Shown piece after piece: positions 26,030 through 34,388 of a stretch of 64,000 bases of DNA. The position numbers and the translations under genes were made by a program. Every line of letters starts with the position of its first letter. Position 1 is the first letter of the stretch. Source of the DNA: Polyangium jinanense (lineage in GTDB: Bacteria; Myxococcota; Polyangia; Polyangiales; Polyangiaceae); the NCBI RefSeq assembly GCF_028435365.1, contig NZ_JAGTJJ010000052.1, positions 21,229-85,228 on the forward strand, read 5' to 3'. The notes below the pieces were generated by a model, which saw only the letters and a list, made by a program, of their open reading frames with translations, ran no database searches and was not told where the DNA came from.

Positions 26030-28738
26030 GTGACGTCCGTGATGGAGGTTGAGGCGCGCGCGCGTATCGTAACGCCCGTGGTCCCGACATCCTACGAGCC
26101 GATCGTCCTCGCGCCCGAGCAAGAGGAGACCCACACGCTCCACACGTCCTTTCACGACGCGGCCGAGACCCAGCGCAAATGCCAGTGGGTCACGCGCAAG
26201 AGCGACGGGACAAACGACGGACCGGTGCGCTGGTACCACCCGAACGGCGCGCTCTGGCAGGCCGGCGTCTCAATCGGCGAGCCGATCGGGACGTGGCACA
26301 CGTTCCGGGAAGACGGCTCGTTGATGCTCGAGGAGGTCGCACAAGGTGACGGCGTCTGGCTCGTGACGGTCTTCGAGCACGGCAAACCCGTTCGGAAAGG
26401 CAAACGCTCGCGGAACGCCAAGGGCGAGCAGGTGTTCGAGGGCTACTGGACGATCTTCACGAACGGCGTGCTGACGCACGAGGAGCGCTGTCCACGCGGC
26501 GACGCTTGGGGCAGCTCTCTGAACACAACGCGGCCGATGCCCGATGCCATGCGCGCGGCGCTCCTCGCGACCGACGTGCCCGCCGCGCTCGCCGCGCTCC
26601 GTCGCACGCTCCCGTCGCCGAACGCGCGCGACGTGCTGTGGAACGGCGCCGACGGCCTGCTCGACGAGGGTTTTACGATGAGCCCCGAGGCCGCCATCGC
26701 GCTCGCGTTCGATCCGCAGGCCTGGGGCCACGACCCGGAGCCGAAGCGCGCGCTCCGCTACGTGCGGTCGATCGCGAAGGAGGCGCTCCCGCTGGTGATT
26801 ATGCGCGCGGAGGAGAGCCCGCCGCACCAGCCCGACGTGACGCTCGCGTGCGCGTTCCTCCTGCCGCGCCTCCTCGAGGCCACAGGTGCTCCACTCGATG
26901 CGCGCTGGGACGCGCTTCTGACCCAGGCGATGACGATCGCATCCAGCCAACCGATCGTCACGATCCTCGGCGAGACGCTGCTCACGCTGACGCCCGAGCG
27001 GCGCGAGGCGCTCCTCCTCGCGATGCCCACGATCAACTGGACGTTCGCGCGTTTCGTGCCCACGTCCAAGATCCTCGGGCTCGCGCTCGACGATCTTGCA
27101 AAGCGTTTTCCCGACGATCGCGGCCGCGATCACTGGAACGAACGCGTGATGCAGGAGGCGCTGATCGCCTCGGGCCCCGCCGCGGTCGCGCCGCTCGTCG
27201 CGTGGCTCGAAGGACCGGGCAAACAGGCGGCGTGGCGCGGCGTGGCGCTACGCGCGCTTGGCGCGCTGGGCGATCCGAGCGTGGCCAAGGTGCTCCTCGC
27301 GCATGCCGACGACCGCCACGAGATCACGCGCGACGCCGCGCGGGATGCGCTCCGAATGCTCGGGGAGGGCACGCGGCCGGCGCTGATCGAGGCGTCGAAG
27401 GGCGAGGGGACGCTTGCGCGCTGGGCGAGGGACGAGCTGCGCGCGGTCACGGGGCAGCCGACTCCGGCCGATGTCGCGCTGCGCGAGCTCCAGGTGTCGC
27501 TCACGCGCGAGGAGCGCGCGCGGTACGCGGAGATGGTGGCCCACGGCCGAAGCTATGCCGGGTTCTGGCCGGAGCACGCGCTCGTTCAGGTGCGCGCGGC
27601 GATCCAGGCCGATCCGGCGCGCGCGCTTGCGGCGTTCGCCGAGCTCGACGTGGTGCACAGCTTCTTCGGGTTCGCCGTGGCCGAGGCCGGCAAGCACCTT
27701 GGCATCGCTGCGATCGTCGCGGACCTCCTGGTCGCGGACCGCGGCATCCACGGGCTCGACGAGACGCTTCTCGACCGCGTGCCGTCCGCGCTCGAGCCGC
27801 TCGGCTTTCGGCTGGAGCGGCGCCTTCCGGGAAACACCGCGAAGATCGCGGCACACGTCGCCGAGCGTTCTCCGTGGGAGGGACGACGCGTGCTGCTCGC
27901 GTGCGCGCGCAGCGAGGATGCGCCGGTGCGCGAGAGCGCGGTGCGCGGCCTCGTGCGTGCAGGCAAACGCGTGGTGCCCGAGGTGCTTCCCTTGCTCGCG
28001 CGGGACGACGACGAGAGCGTCGTTTCGGCGGCGCGCGTGCTCTGCGCGCTGCTTGCTCCGGAGGCGGCTGCCGCGCTCGAAAAAGCGCTCGCGGGTGCGA
28101 CCGGCGAGCGGCTCGCGGCGCTGACGCTCGCGCTCGAGTCATGCCGCACGAGCGTGCTCGCGTCCGATCACGCGGCGCTCGACGTGTACCTCGCCGAACG
28201 TGCGAGAGCGCGGGGCGCAAACGTCCCGCGGCTCCCCGGGATGCCGGCGATTCGCTTCCGCGACGGCGTGGAGCTCTCTGAAGACGCGCGCCGTGGGCTC
28301 CTCGCCGCGCTCACCGCAGACGACGCGAGCGTGCCCTATGGTGGCCTCGCCGCGATTCGCCGCGAAATCGACGACGGCGATGCGGCCGAGCTCCTCGCGG
28401 CGATGGAGCGCGAGATGCTCGGGCACAAGCCGTGGCGCGTGCTCGCGATCGGCACGCTCGGCAGCGACGCGCAGCTCGACGCGCTCGGCGCCGCGGCCCG
28501 GACGCCGCTCGAGATCGAGGCGCTCTGCCGGAGTGGCCGCGGCGTCGCCTTCGAATGGCTCGATCACCTCGCGGAGCACGGCGAGCCAGCGCTCGCGCGG
28601 GTCGCGGAGGAAGCGCTCCGCCGCGCGTGCGAGGAGCGGGGTACAGGCCGCGATCGACTTCTCGACCACACGACCCCGCGCGCCCCGCACGATCTCGAGA
28701 AGACACGCGCGACCGCCGAAGGCTCGAAGCGGCGATGA
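26030..28738 (+). CDS. HEAT-repeat protein, N-terminal part of a DUF4132-type protein
   Basis: About 900 residues; GTG at 26030 or ATG at 26042. An N-terminal MORN/YwqK-like stretch (GPVRWYHPNGALWQAG, GTWHTFREDGSL) is followed by helical repeats of HEAT type (ALRALGALGDPSVAKVLLAHA and similar). The C-terminal third matches the region that precedes the DUF4132 domain in longer relatives (PAIRFRDGVELSEDARRGLL, WRVLAIGTLGSDAQLDAL). Its stop overlaps the next gene (ATGA), which supplies the DUF4132 domain in a different frame. No enzymatic motif is seen. DUF4132 proteins include the E. coli MolR-like group, of unclear function. Confidence 0.75.
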   Translation: MTSVMEVEARARIVTPVVPTSYEPIVLAPEQEETHTLHTSFHDAAETQRKCQWVTRKSDGTNDGPVRWYHPNGALWQAGVSIGEPIGTWHTFREDGSLMLEEVAQGDGVWLVTVFEHGKPVRKGKRSRNAKGEQVFEGYWTIFTNGVLTHEERCPRGDAWGSSLNTTRPMPDAMRAALLATDVPAALAALRRTLPSPNARDVLWNGADGLLDEGFTMSPEAAIALAFDPQAWGHDPEPKRALRYVRSIAKEALPLVIMRAEESPPHQPDVTLACAFLLPRLLEATGAPLDARWDALLTQAMTIASSQPIVTILGETLLTLTPERREALLLAMPTINWTFARFVPTSKILGLALDDLAKRFPDDRGRDHWNERVMQEALIASGPAAVAPLVAWLEGPGKQAAWRGVALRALGALGDPSVAKVLLAHADDRHEITRDAARDALRMLGEGTRPALIEASKGEGTLARWARDELRAVTGQPTPADVALRELQVSLTREERARYAEMVAHGRSYAGFWPEHALVQVRAAIQADPARALAAFAELDVVHSFFGFAVAEAGKHLGIAAIVADLLVADRGIHGLDETLLDRVPSALEPLGFRLERRLPGNTAKIAAHVAERSPWEGRRVLLACARSEDAPVRESAVRGLVRAGKRVVPEVLPLLARDDDESVVSAARVLCALLAPEAAAALEKALAGATGERLAALTLALESCRTSVLASDHAALDVYLAERARARGANVPRLPGMPAIRFRDGVELSEDARRGLLAALTADDASVPYGGLAAIRREIDDGDAAELLAAMEREMLGHKPWRVLAIGTLGSDAQLDALGAAARTPLEIEALCRSGRGVAFEWLDHLAEHGEPALARVAEEALRRACEERGTGRDRLLDHTTPRAPHDLEKTRATAEGSKRR

Positions 28739-29388
28739 TCGTGGCCCGACGCTTCGACGCCGATCACTTCCGCGCGTTCGTGCTCGAACACCCGGTGGTG
28801 CGCGCGTTCGCGGCCGGGCTCGTGTGGAAGGACGTGAACGGTCGCCTCGCGATCCTCACGGCCGAGGATGTGGTCGACGCCGCGGGCGCGGCCGTGGAGC
28901 TCGAGGCGCCCGTGACGATCCCGCACCCGATCGAGATCGACGAGGCGGCGCTCGTGGCCCTGCGCAGGCAGCTTTCGGCGCTCGCGCTCGTGCAGCCCTT
29001 CGCGCAGCTCGAACGCCCCTTCACCCGCGACGCAGCGGCCGAGCTCTCCGCGCTGATCGTCGCGACCGAGCCGCGGCCGCTCGTGGCCTTCGAGGGCCTC
29101 TTGCGGCAGCGCGGCTACCATCGAGGGAAGGTCGAGCAGGGCGTCGTGACCGATTCGAGGCGTCCGCTTGCGGACGGCTGGTTCATGATGGCGCGGCACG
29201 ACGCGATCTGGGTCCGGGAGCGTGGCCAGAAGAAGTGCGGCCTCCAGGACATCGAGCCGATCCGGCTGCCGATCTGGGCGCCGCCGACGCCGGCGCTCTT
29301 CAGCGAGGCCTTCGAGGACGCGCGCGCCGTGCTCGGCGCGCCCAAGGAGCGCAAGCCGCGCAAGCCGCGGACCCCTCCGGCGACGTGA
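28735..29388 (+). CDS. DUF4132 C-terminal domain protein (split from upstream gene)
   Basis: 217 residues. RRFDADHFRAFVLEHPVVRAF, then LVWKDVNGRLAILTAEDVVD, HPIEIDEAALVALRRQL and VQPFAQLERPFT follow the DUF4132 pattern (W-F-L-HP-L, L(V/A)W, HP-E-D, QPF-Q). The ATG sits in the stop of the HEAT gene (ATGA). The frame stays open upstream of that ATG and reads RRLEAAM, the residues expected in fused relatives. This indicates an ancestral single gene split by a frameshift. A basic tail (KERKPRKPRTPPAT) ends it. Confidence 0.8.
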   Translation: MIVARRFDADHFRAFVLEHPVVRAFAAGLVWKDVNGRLAILTAEDVVDAAGAAVELEAPVTIPHPIEIDEAALVALRRQLSALALVQPFAQLERPFTRDAAAELSALIVATEPRPLVAFEGLLRQRGYHRGKVEQGVVTDSRRPLADGWFMMARHDAIWVRERGQKKCGLQDIEPIRLPIWAPPTPALFSEAFEDARAVLGAPKERKPRKPRTPPAT

Positions 29389-29452
29389 TCGGCGGACGAT
29401 GAACCGACGGGCCGCGCCCCGTCACCGAGGCGCCTGCCACGTCCCCGCCATT

Positions 29453-30226
29453 TCAGTTCAGGCACTCGGCCTTCAACGTGCCGATCTCCGCGGCCGTGAG
29501 CGCGCGATTGTACAGGTAGACGTGGTCTATGTTGCCGTTGAACGCGCTCCACGACGGGTGATTGCCGATCACCACGGGGCGACTCGATTGCTGTAGCGTT
29601 CCGCTCGCCGGCGTCGACGCCACGAGGGCGCCATTCCGGTAAAGGAGCAGGTTCGCCCCGTCGTACACGCCGGCCACGTGTTGCCACACGCCCGTCGCCG
29701 CCGGCGCCGTCACGTCTTTCGTGACGCCCCACTGGCCGCCCGGGAATGCCACCGAGAAAAGGACGTTCCCCGAGGACACACCGAGCTGGTAGGAATCGAG
29801 GGCGTACCACTTGCTCAGGATGGTGCCTGACGCGAGGGACTGGGGCTTCACGCAAGCCGAAACGGTCATGGCGGTCGTGAAATCGAGCGCCGCCTGGTCC
29901 GGGATCTCGACCTTGCCGTTCGTCCCGTTGAATTCGAGGCTCTTGCCGCCCTTCGCGCCCGCCGCGCAATTCACGCCGCCCGACCGGACGCCGTGCAGAT
30001 CGTTGCCCGACGAATCGAACGCGGTGGCGCCGCTGCAATTGACGTCGAAATGCCACGCCGCGACGGGCCATGCGATCTGCAGCGCCTCCTCGGCCTCGCC
30101 GACGCGCCCCTCCTCGATGCCGTATTCCTCGCCGACATCGTCCGCGACGCCGGGATCCGCAATACAAGCCGTCGCGACGAGGCCGGTGCCGATGAGCAAT
30201 GCCGTGAAAATCGAGTTCGTCTTCAT
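29453..30226 (-). CDS. LamG/concanavalin-fold lipoprotein
   Basis: 257 residues from the ATG at 30226, which starts a signal peptide with Cys21 (VATAC). An acidic linker precedes a LamG/laminin-G-3 jelly roll: WHFDVNCSGATAFDSSGND, GGKSLEFNGTNGKVEIPD, TVSACVKPQSLASGTILSK, GVWQHVAGVYDGANLLLYRNG and IDHVYLYNRALTAAEI are the standard landmarks. Such domains bind carbohydrate or protein ligands at the cell surface. Four Cys residues in the mature domain may pair. About 175 bp upstream is a copy of the promoter-like element shared with the two lipoproteins that follow in the window. Confidence 0.85.
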   Translation of the reverse strand: MKTNSIFTALLIGTGLVATACIADPGVADDVGEEYGIEEGRVGEAEEALQIAWPVAAWHFDVNCSGATAFDSSGNDLHGVRSGGVNCAAGAKGGKSLEFNGTNGKVEIPDQAALDFTTAMTVSACVKPQSLASGTILSKWYALDSYQLGVSSGNVLFSVAFPGGQWGVTKDVTAPAATGVWQHVAGVYDGANLLLYRNGALVASTPASGTLQQSSRPVVIGNHPSWSAFNGNIDHVYLYNRALTAAEIGTLKAECLN

Positions 30227-30601
30227 GTGGGTCTCTCTTTCTCTGGTTTCGAACGGTCTTCGTCTGATGCCCCCAGGGGCGATGGCTTTCGGGGCAGACG
30301 AGGGCAGGGGGGCCTTCGCGGCGCCCGTGCTTCGCCTCCCCGCGTGAATTTTCTCGGGCAGCGCGCTCTTTCGTATCCTCGCGCTCGCCTCGATGGTTCT
30401 TACGACGAGGGTCTCCGTTTTCTGACGACCCTCGCCGGGTTTTTTCGGCGGCCGGCTACCGCTTCGGACCGTGCTCATTCTCGCCGCGGACGCGTGGGTG
30501 CATCACGCGGGGTGATGCGTGGTGCGGCGGCAGAGGTGATACGGGCGAGCAGGGGGCCGGGAGGAGGGGAGGCGGGGCGGCGCGCAGGGGAAGCGCGCGG
30601 G
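30227..30601. other. 375-bp gene-free stretch upstream of the LamG lipoprotein
   Basis: No supportable gene on either strand. It contains the promoter-like element at 30400-30426, a CGAGGGTC/GACCCTCG inverted repeat (30406-30434) and a T6 run at 30440-30445. The part from 30500 to 30600 is purine/GC-rich low-complexity sequence. If the element is the promoter, the LamG transcript has an untranslated leader of about 170 nt. Confidence 0.6.
30400..30426 (-). promoter_or_regulatory. Shared promoter-like element, copy 1 (LamG lipoprotein)
   Basis: Read on the minus strand: GTCAGA, 14 nt, GTCGTAA. The same two blocks with identical spacing occur at 31049-31075 and 31541-31567. The form suits an ECF-sigma promoter (-35 GTCA-type, -10 CGTA-type). 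The 14 bp between the blocks are not conserved, which argues for function rather than recent duplication for this copy. Confidence 0.55.
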
Positions 30602-31027
30602 TCATTCCACGGGGAGGAGTATCTCCGAGGAAACCGCCTTGATCTTTTGCGTGTGGTAGCCCGTCAGGCCCTGCCAACCGAGCACGCCATACTCGACGCT
30701 CCTCGTCGGACCGTCCGAGACCCAATACGTCGCCTTGCCAGGCGCGTACGTCCGGGGCGCGAGCCCATCATATTTGCCGAGGACCTCCCCCGTGGACGTG
30801 TAGAGGATGAGATCCATCGAGGGCATCTGGTCCATGCCGTCCAGCGACGCATACACCAGCGTTTCGTTGATCACGTACGTGCACGCGCCACACTGCGGAT
30901 CGGTAGGGCGCGGCAGCGGAGCTCGAAGCGCCATGACGGCCGCTTTGCTCTCCGCTACCTCGGGCGCGCTGCTCGAGGCGCAGCCCATGACCAGAATGCA
31001 CAATCCGAACACAATTTGATTTCGCAT
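30602..31027 (-). CDS. Small lipoprotein, paralog A
   Basis: 141 residues with signal peptide and lipobox VMGC (Cys16); SD GGAGGG 6 nt before the ATG. The mature part shares a distinctive pattern with the neighbour at 31103-31519: PTDPQCGAC, VYASLDxMDxMPxMDL, LAPRTYAPGKATY, YGVLGWQG and GYxTxxI. The pair is roughly half identical. Two conserved Cys in QCGAC may bind metal or form a disulfide. No outside family is recognised. Its promoter element ends 21 nt upstream of the start, the same distance as in the paralog. Confidence 0.75.
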   Translation of the reverse strand: MRNQIVFGLCILVMGCASSSAPEVAESKAAVMALRAPLPRPTDPQCGACTYVINETLVYASLDGMDQMPSMDLILYTSTGEVLGKYDGLAPRTYAPGKATYWVSDGPTRSVEYGVLGWQGLTGYHTQKIKAVSSEILLPVE

Positions 31028-31048
31028 CGTATCCCTCCGCGCCTGTCC

Positions 31049-31075
31049 TTACGACGACGCCCCGCCCGGTCTGAC
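31049..31075 (-). promoter_or_regulatory. Shared promoter-like element, copy 2 (paralog A)
   Basis: Minus strand GTCAGA-N14-GTCGTAA, extended on the left to GGGGTTGTCAGAC and on the right to GTCGTAAGGACAGGC. It ends 21 nt before the ATG of the lipoprotein at 30602-31027. Confidence 0.6.
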
Positions 31076-31102
31076 AACCCCATCGCAGCAGGAGCGCGCG
31101 GC

Positions 31103-31519
31103 TCATTGCGTGGGCAATGGGGACCTGTACGCGACCGGGATCGTTTTGGTCTGGTAACCCGACCGGCCCTGCCAACCGAGCACGCCATAACCGACGTCCT
31201 GCGTCGCGCCGTCCGGGACCGGATATGTTGCCTTGCCCGGAGCGTACGTCCGGGGTGCCAGGCCGACGTGTCTCTGGAGGACCTGCTTCGACGACGAGTA
31301 AAGGACGAGATCCATCGGAGGCATCTCGTCCATGCTGTCCAGCGAAGCGTACACCGTACGCTCCGCCAGCACATACGAGCACGCGCCGCATTGCGGATCG
31401 GTAGGCTGCGGCCACGTGCGGGCCATGACGACCGGCACGCTCTCCTTGGTGTCGGGCGCGCTGCCCGAGGCACAACCCATGACCAAAAGGCACAAACCAA
31501 GCGCGATTCGATAATGCAT
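31103..31519 (-). CDS. Small lipoprotein, paralog B
   Basis: 138 residues from the ATG at 31519, preceded at 5 nt by GGAGG; a GTG four codons earlier would contain the SD and is less likely. Signal peptide with VMGC lipobox (Cys16). It shares PTDPQCGAC, VYASLDSMDEMPPMDLVLY, GLAPRTYAPGKATY and YGVLGWQG with paralog A, so the two arose by tandem duplication that included the promoter. Function is unknown. It lies just downstream of the CHAT protease operon on the same strand but has its own promoter-like element. Confidence 0.75.
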   Translation of the reverse strand: MHYRIALGLCLLVMGCASGSAPDTKESVPVVMARTWPQPTDPQCGACSYVLAERTVYASLDSMDEMPPMDLVLYSSSKQVLQRHVGLAPRTYAPGKATYPVPDGATQDVGYGVLGWQGRSGYQTKTIPVAYRSPLPTQ

Positions 31520-31540
31520 GACGTCCTCCACGCCTGTCCT

Positions 31541-31567
31541 TTACGACGCCGCGTTTCGGAGTCTGAC
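31541..31567 (-). promoter_or_regulatory. Shared promoter-like element, copy 3 (paralog B)
   Basis: Minus strand GTCAGA-N14-GTCGTAA within GGGGTTGTCAGAC and GTCGTAAAGGACAGGC, 21 nt before the ATG of paralog B. It lies between that gene and the stop of the CHAT protease gene. Confidence 0.6.
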
Positions 31568-31598
31568 AACCCCACCACTTTTTTCTGGCAGCACGCGA

Positions 31599-34388
31599 TC
31601 AGGGCACGAGCACACGCAGGCTCGCCCAGTCGGACGCGGCGTCCTCGCCCCGGACCGAGAGCGCCGCGTCGCGCAGGGCGGCGGCCGCGTCGATCGGGCC
31701 ACGCGCGGAGGGCGAACCATACAGCGCCGCCATCATCCGCTGGGCCATGTGGTCGTCGATTGGGCGCGTCGCCGCGATCACGGACCGAGCTCCGGCCACG
31801 ACGAACGCCTGGGCGAGCCCGAGCCCCTCGGCGCGCGCCTCGGCCGCCGTCCGCGCCGTGTCGCACCCGGAGAGCACGACGTGCGCCGGCACCCGCGGCA
31901 AAGAAAGGACGTCCCGCACGCTCAGAAAGCCGCCCTCCGCGAGCGGCAGGCCGCTCTCCCAGCCGTCGCGCCCGCCGAAGAAGCCGTGCCCCGCATAATG
32001 GAAGAGCATGGCCCCGGGCATTTCGAGCCCCTCGCGCACCGCGCCGAGCGTGGCCTCGCGGGTCCACAATCGCCGCACCCGGAAGCCCCCTCGTTCTTCG
32101 AGCGCCCCCGCGACGATCTCAGCCTCGCGCCGCGCCGCTGGCAAGTCGCGACGCGGATCGGCCACCACCACGGCCGATGCCGCGCCTTCCGCGGCCGGCG
32201 TCTCGACGCTCTCGCCGCGCGCGGGGAGGTCGACGACATAAGCCACCGGCGCTCGCGCGAGCAGCGGCGCGCCCTTCCAGGGCAGCGCGTGGAAATCGAT
32301 GCGATCGAGCTCGCCATAAGGCGCGAGTCGGATCCGCTTTGCCGTGGCGAGCACGTCCCCGAAAGGCTCGAGCAGCAATCGGGAAAGCTCCTCCGGCGTC
32401 GGCGTCGCGCTCGGCGCGGGCAGTCTGCGCGCCGTGACGCCCTCGCGACTGAGGGCAAACCCCGCCCAGCCGTCGCGAATCGGGTGGTATACGAGGAGCA
32501 GCTCGCCCGGCTGCACAGGAGGCAACGCCGCGCCACCATCGACCTCGGCGCGCCCGAGCACCGCGAGCGCTTGATCGAGCGCGGCCACGAGCTTCGCCTC
32601 GCGCGCGCTCCTCGCCGCGCGGGCGCGCGCGAGCGCATCGGCCGCGAGCTTCCAGTCGCCGCGAGCCTCGTGATCGAGCGCATCCCGCTCGCGTCGATAA
32701 TCCAGAATGGCGCCCTCCCAGCGAGCCCGCTCCTCGGGGCCGAGCGCCGCGATGCGGCCCTGCCATCGAAGCGCCGCGAGCGACCGCGCGCGCGAACGAC
32801 GCGCGGCCCTGGCGGCCTCGGCCGGATCGTGGCGCAGGAGGAAATCGACCCGCCGACGCGCGCCCTCGTCGAACCGGCCGAGGAAGGTCTCGCGCCCTTG
32901 TCCGAGCGGAACGAGCAAGCTGTGGTCGTCGAGGAGCGCCTCCGCCTCGGCATACGCCTCCTTCGCGGCCGCCACGCGCTCGAGCGCCTCGAGCGCCTCC
33001 GCTCGCCCGAGCGCCGCGCGAAAGCGGCTCGCCGGGAGCACGCCCGCCGCCGCGATTTCCGCCATTCGCTCGTAGATTTGAAGCGCGCGCGCCGGCTCGC
33101 CGCGCCCGAAGGTGATGCGACCTTCGATATCGAGCAGCCAGACGGCGAGGCGCGCGTCCGGATCGGGGCGCTCGCGGCGCGCGAGGGCGAGGTATTCCGC
33201 GGCCCGCGTGGCATTTCCGCCGAACAGCTCGGCCAGCGCCAGGTTCGTGAGCGCATTGGCGAGTTTTTCGCCGTCCGGACACGCGCCCCGGTGAAGGGAG
33301 AGCGCTCGCGAGAATGCGGCGATCGCGTCCTCGATGCGTAGCTCCGATCGATCTCCCCTCGCGATGGCTTGCAAGGCGAACCAGCCGACGCTCGTGTGCA
33401 TCGAGGCCTTTCGGCACGGGCTCGCGTCTTCGGGGAACGATGCGCGCACCTCGGCGAGCAGCGCCTCGCCCTCCGCGCCTCGCCCGAGGATTTGCAGCAT
33501 GTCGGCCTCGAGCTGCAGCACGTCGAGGCGATGCAAGGCGAGCCCGAGCCGCTCGGCGCCCTCCGCCGAGGCGCGCAAAAGCCCCAGCGTGGTGCGCAGA
33601 TCGCCGGTCTCCGAGGAGAGCAGCCCTGCGTAATAGGACAGGAGCACGCGCCCCTCCGGATTCCGATCCGCGAGTGGTTCGAGGCGTTCGAGCACGCGCC
33701 GCGCCTCCGCGAGCCTCCGCCCGTGGTACGTCAACGTGTAATAGAGCGCGAACCCATCGAGGAACTCGTCGGAGATCCGGCCGAGCGCGCGGTGGGCCCG
33801 CATGCTCTCCTCGAAGCGACTGATCGCCTCCTCGATCCGGCCCTGGGCCCTGTCGATCCGGGCGAGCTTGCCGAGCGCCCGCGCCCTGCGCACAGGATCG
33901 GGGTCGGCGCTCATCGCCGCGAGCAGCTTTCTGGCCTCGTCGAGTTTGCCCGTTTGCCGCAGGGTTTCGGCCTCCTTCAAGGCGGGATCGGGGCTCGGCG
34001 GGCGGAGCGGCAGCCGGAAGGCCGCGCGCCGATCGCCGAGCGTGGCCGTGACGGAGAGCTCGCGCGTGGGGGCGGGGACCTCGATCCGGCCGAGCGTGCC
34101 GCCCTGGATTGCGGCACCTTCGAGCGGGACGGCGGAGGCATCGAGGGCCGCTTCGATCCGGGCTCCCGGCGGCGCCTTCACCCAGACCCGCAGGGTTCGA
34201 TCTTCGGGCAACTCACAGGCGGGGTCGGCGAGCACGGCGCCGCAGCCTGCGACCTCGACTTCGAGCGGCAGGAGCGGCGAGGGCGGAGTGGGAAGTGCTT
34301 CGAGGCGTGAATCGCCGCGCGTGCCGAGCGCGAGCGCGAAGAACAGGGCGGGAACGAGCGAGGACGCTCGCGCTGGCGCCGGTGTCAT
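31599..34388 (-). CDS. CHAT-domain (caspase-like) protease with TPR array
   Basis: 929 residues. A signal-like N-terminal hydrophobic segment and a beta domain of about 120 residues lead into TPR-like helices (about 140-620; LKEAETLRQTGKLDEARKLL, RAQGRIEEAISRFEES). A C-terminal CHAT domain (about 640-929) follows. Its catalytic dyad is intact: His in HYAGHGFF (near 800) and Cys in VVLSGCDTA (near 841), then the usual GLGLAQAFVVAGARSVIA. CHAT proteins are clan CD peptidases that act in signalling and programmed death. It overlaps the anti-sigma-like gene by 4 nt (ATGA) and is the third gene of a sigma/anti-sigma/CHAT operon, so a role in cleaving or sensing for the sigma pathway is suggested. 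Confidence 0.9.
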   Translation of the reverse strand: MTPAPARASSLVPALFFALALGTRGDSRLEALPTPPSPLLPLEVEVAGCGAVLADPACELPEDRTLRVWVKAPPGARIEAALDASAVPLEGAAIQGGTLGRIEVPAPTRELSVTATLGDRRAAFRLPLRPPSPDPALKEAETLRQTGKLDEARKLLAAMSADPDPVRRARALGKLARIDRAQGRIEEAISRFEESMRAHRALGRISDEFLDGFALYYTLTYHGRRLAEARRVLERLEPLADRNPEGRVLLSYYAGLLSSETGDLRTTLGLLRASAEGAERLGLALHRLDVLQLEADMLQILGRGAEGEALLAEVRASFPEDASPCRKASMHTSVGWFALQAIARGDRSELRIEDAIAAFSRALSLHRGACPDGEKLANALTNLALAELFGGNATRAAEYLALARRERPDPDARLAVWLLDIEGRITFGRGEPARALQIYERMAEIAAAGVLPASRFRAALGRAEALEALERVAAAKEAYAEAEALLDDHSLLVPLGQGRETFLGRFDEGARRRVDFLLRHDPAEAARAARRSRARSLAALRWQGRIAALGPEERARWEGAILDYRRERDALDHEARGDWKLAADALARARAARSAREAKLVAALDQALAVLGRAEVDGGAALPPVQPGELLLVYHPIRDGWAGFALSREGVTARRLPAPSATPTPEELSRLLLEPFGDVLATAKRIRLAPYGELDRIDFHALPWKGAPLLARAPVAYVVDLPARGESVETPAAEGAASAVVVADPRRDLPAARREAEIVAGALEERGGFRVRRLWTREATLGAVREGLEMPGAMLFHYAGHGFFGGRDGWESGLPLAEGGFLSVRDVLSLPRVPAHVVLSGCDTARTAAEARAEGLGLAQAFVVAGARSVIAATRPIDDHMAQRMMAALYGSPSARGPIDAAAALRDAALSVRGEDAASDWASLRVLVP

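Noticed and set aside
29406..29423. GACGGG/CCCGTC hairpin between converging genes as a terminator
   Set aside because: Six-base stem without a U-run on either strand; too weak in such GC-rich DNA.
30406..30445. Plus-strand hairpin plus T-run as an intrinsic terminator
   Set aside because: No plus-strand gene ends there, five bases separate the stem from the T-run, and the stem overlaps the promoter-like element.
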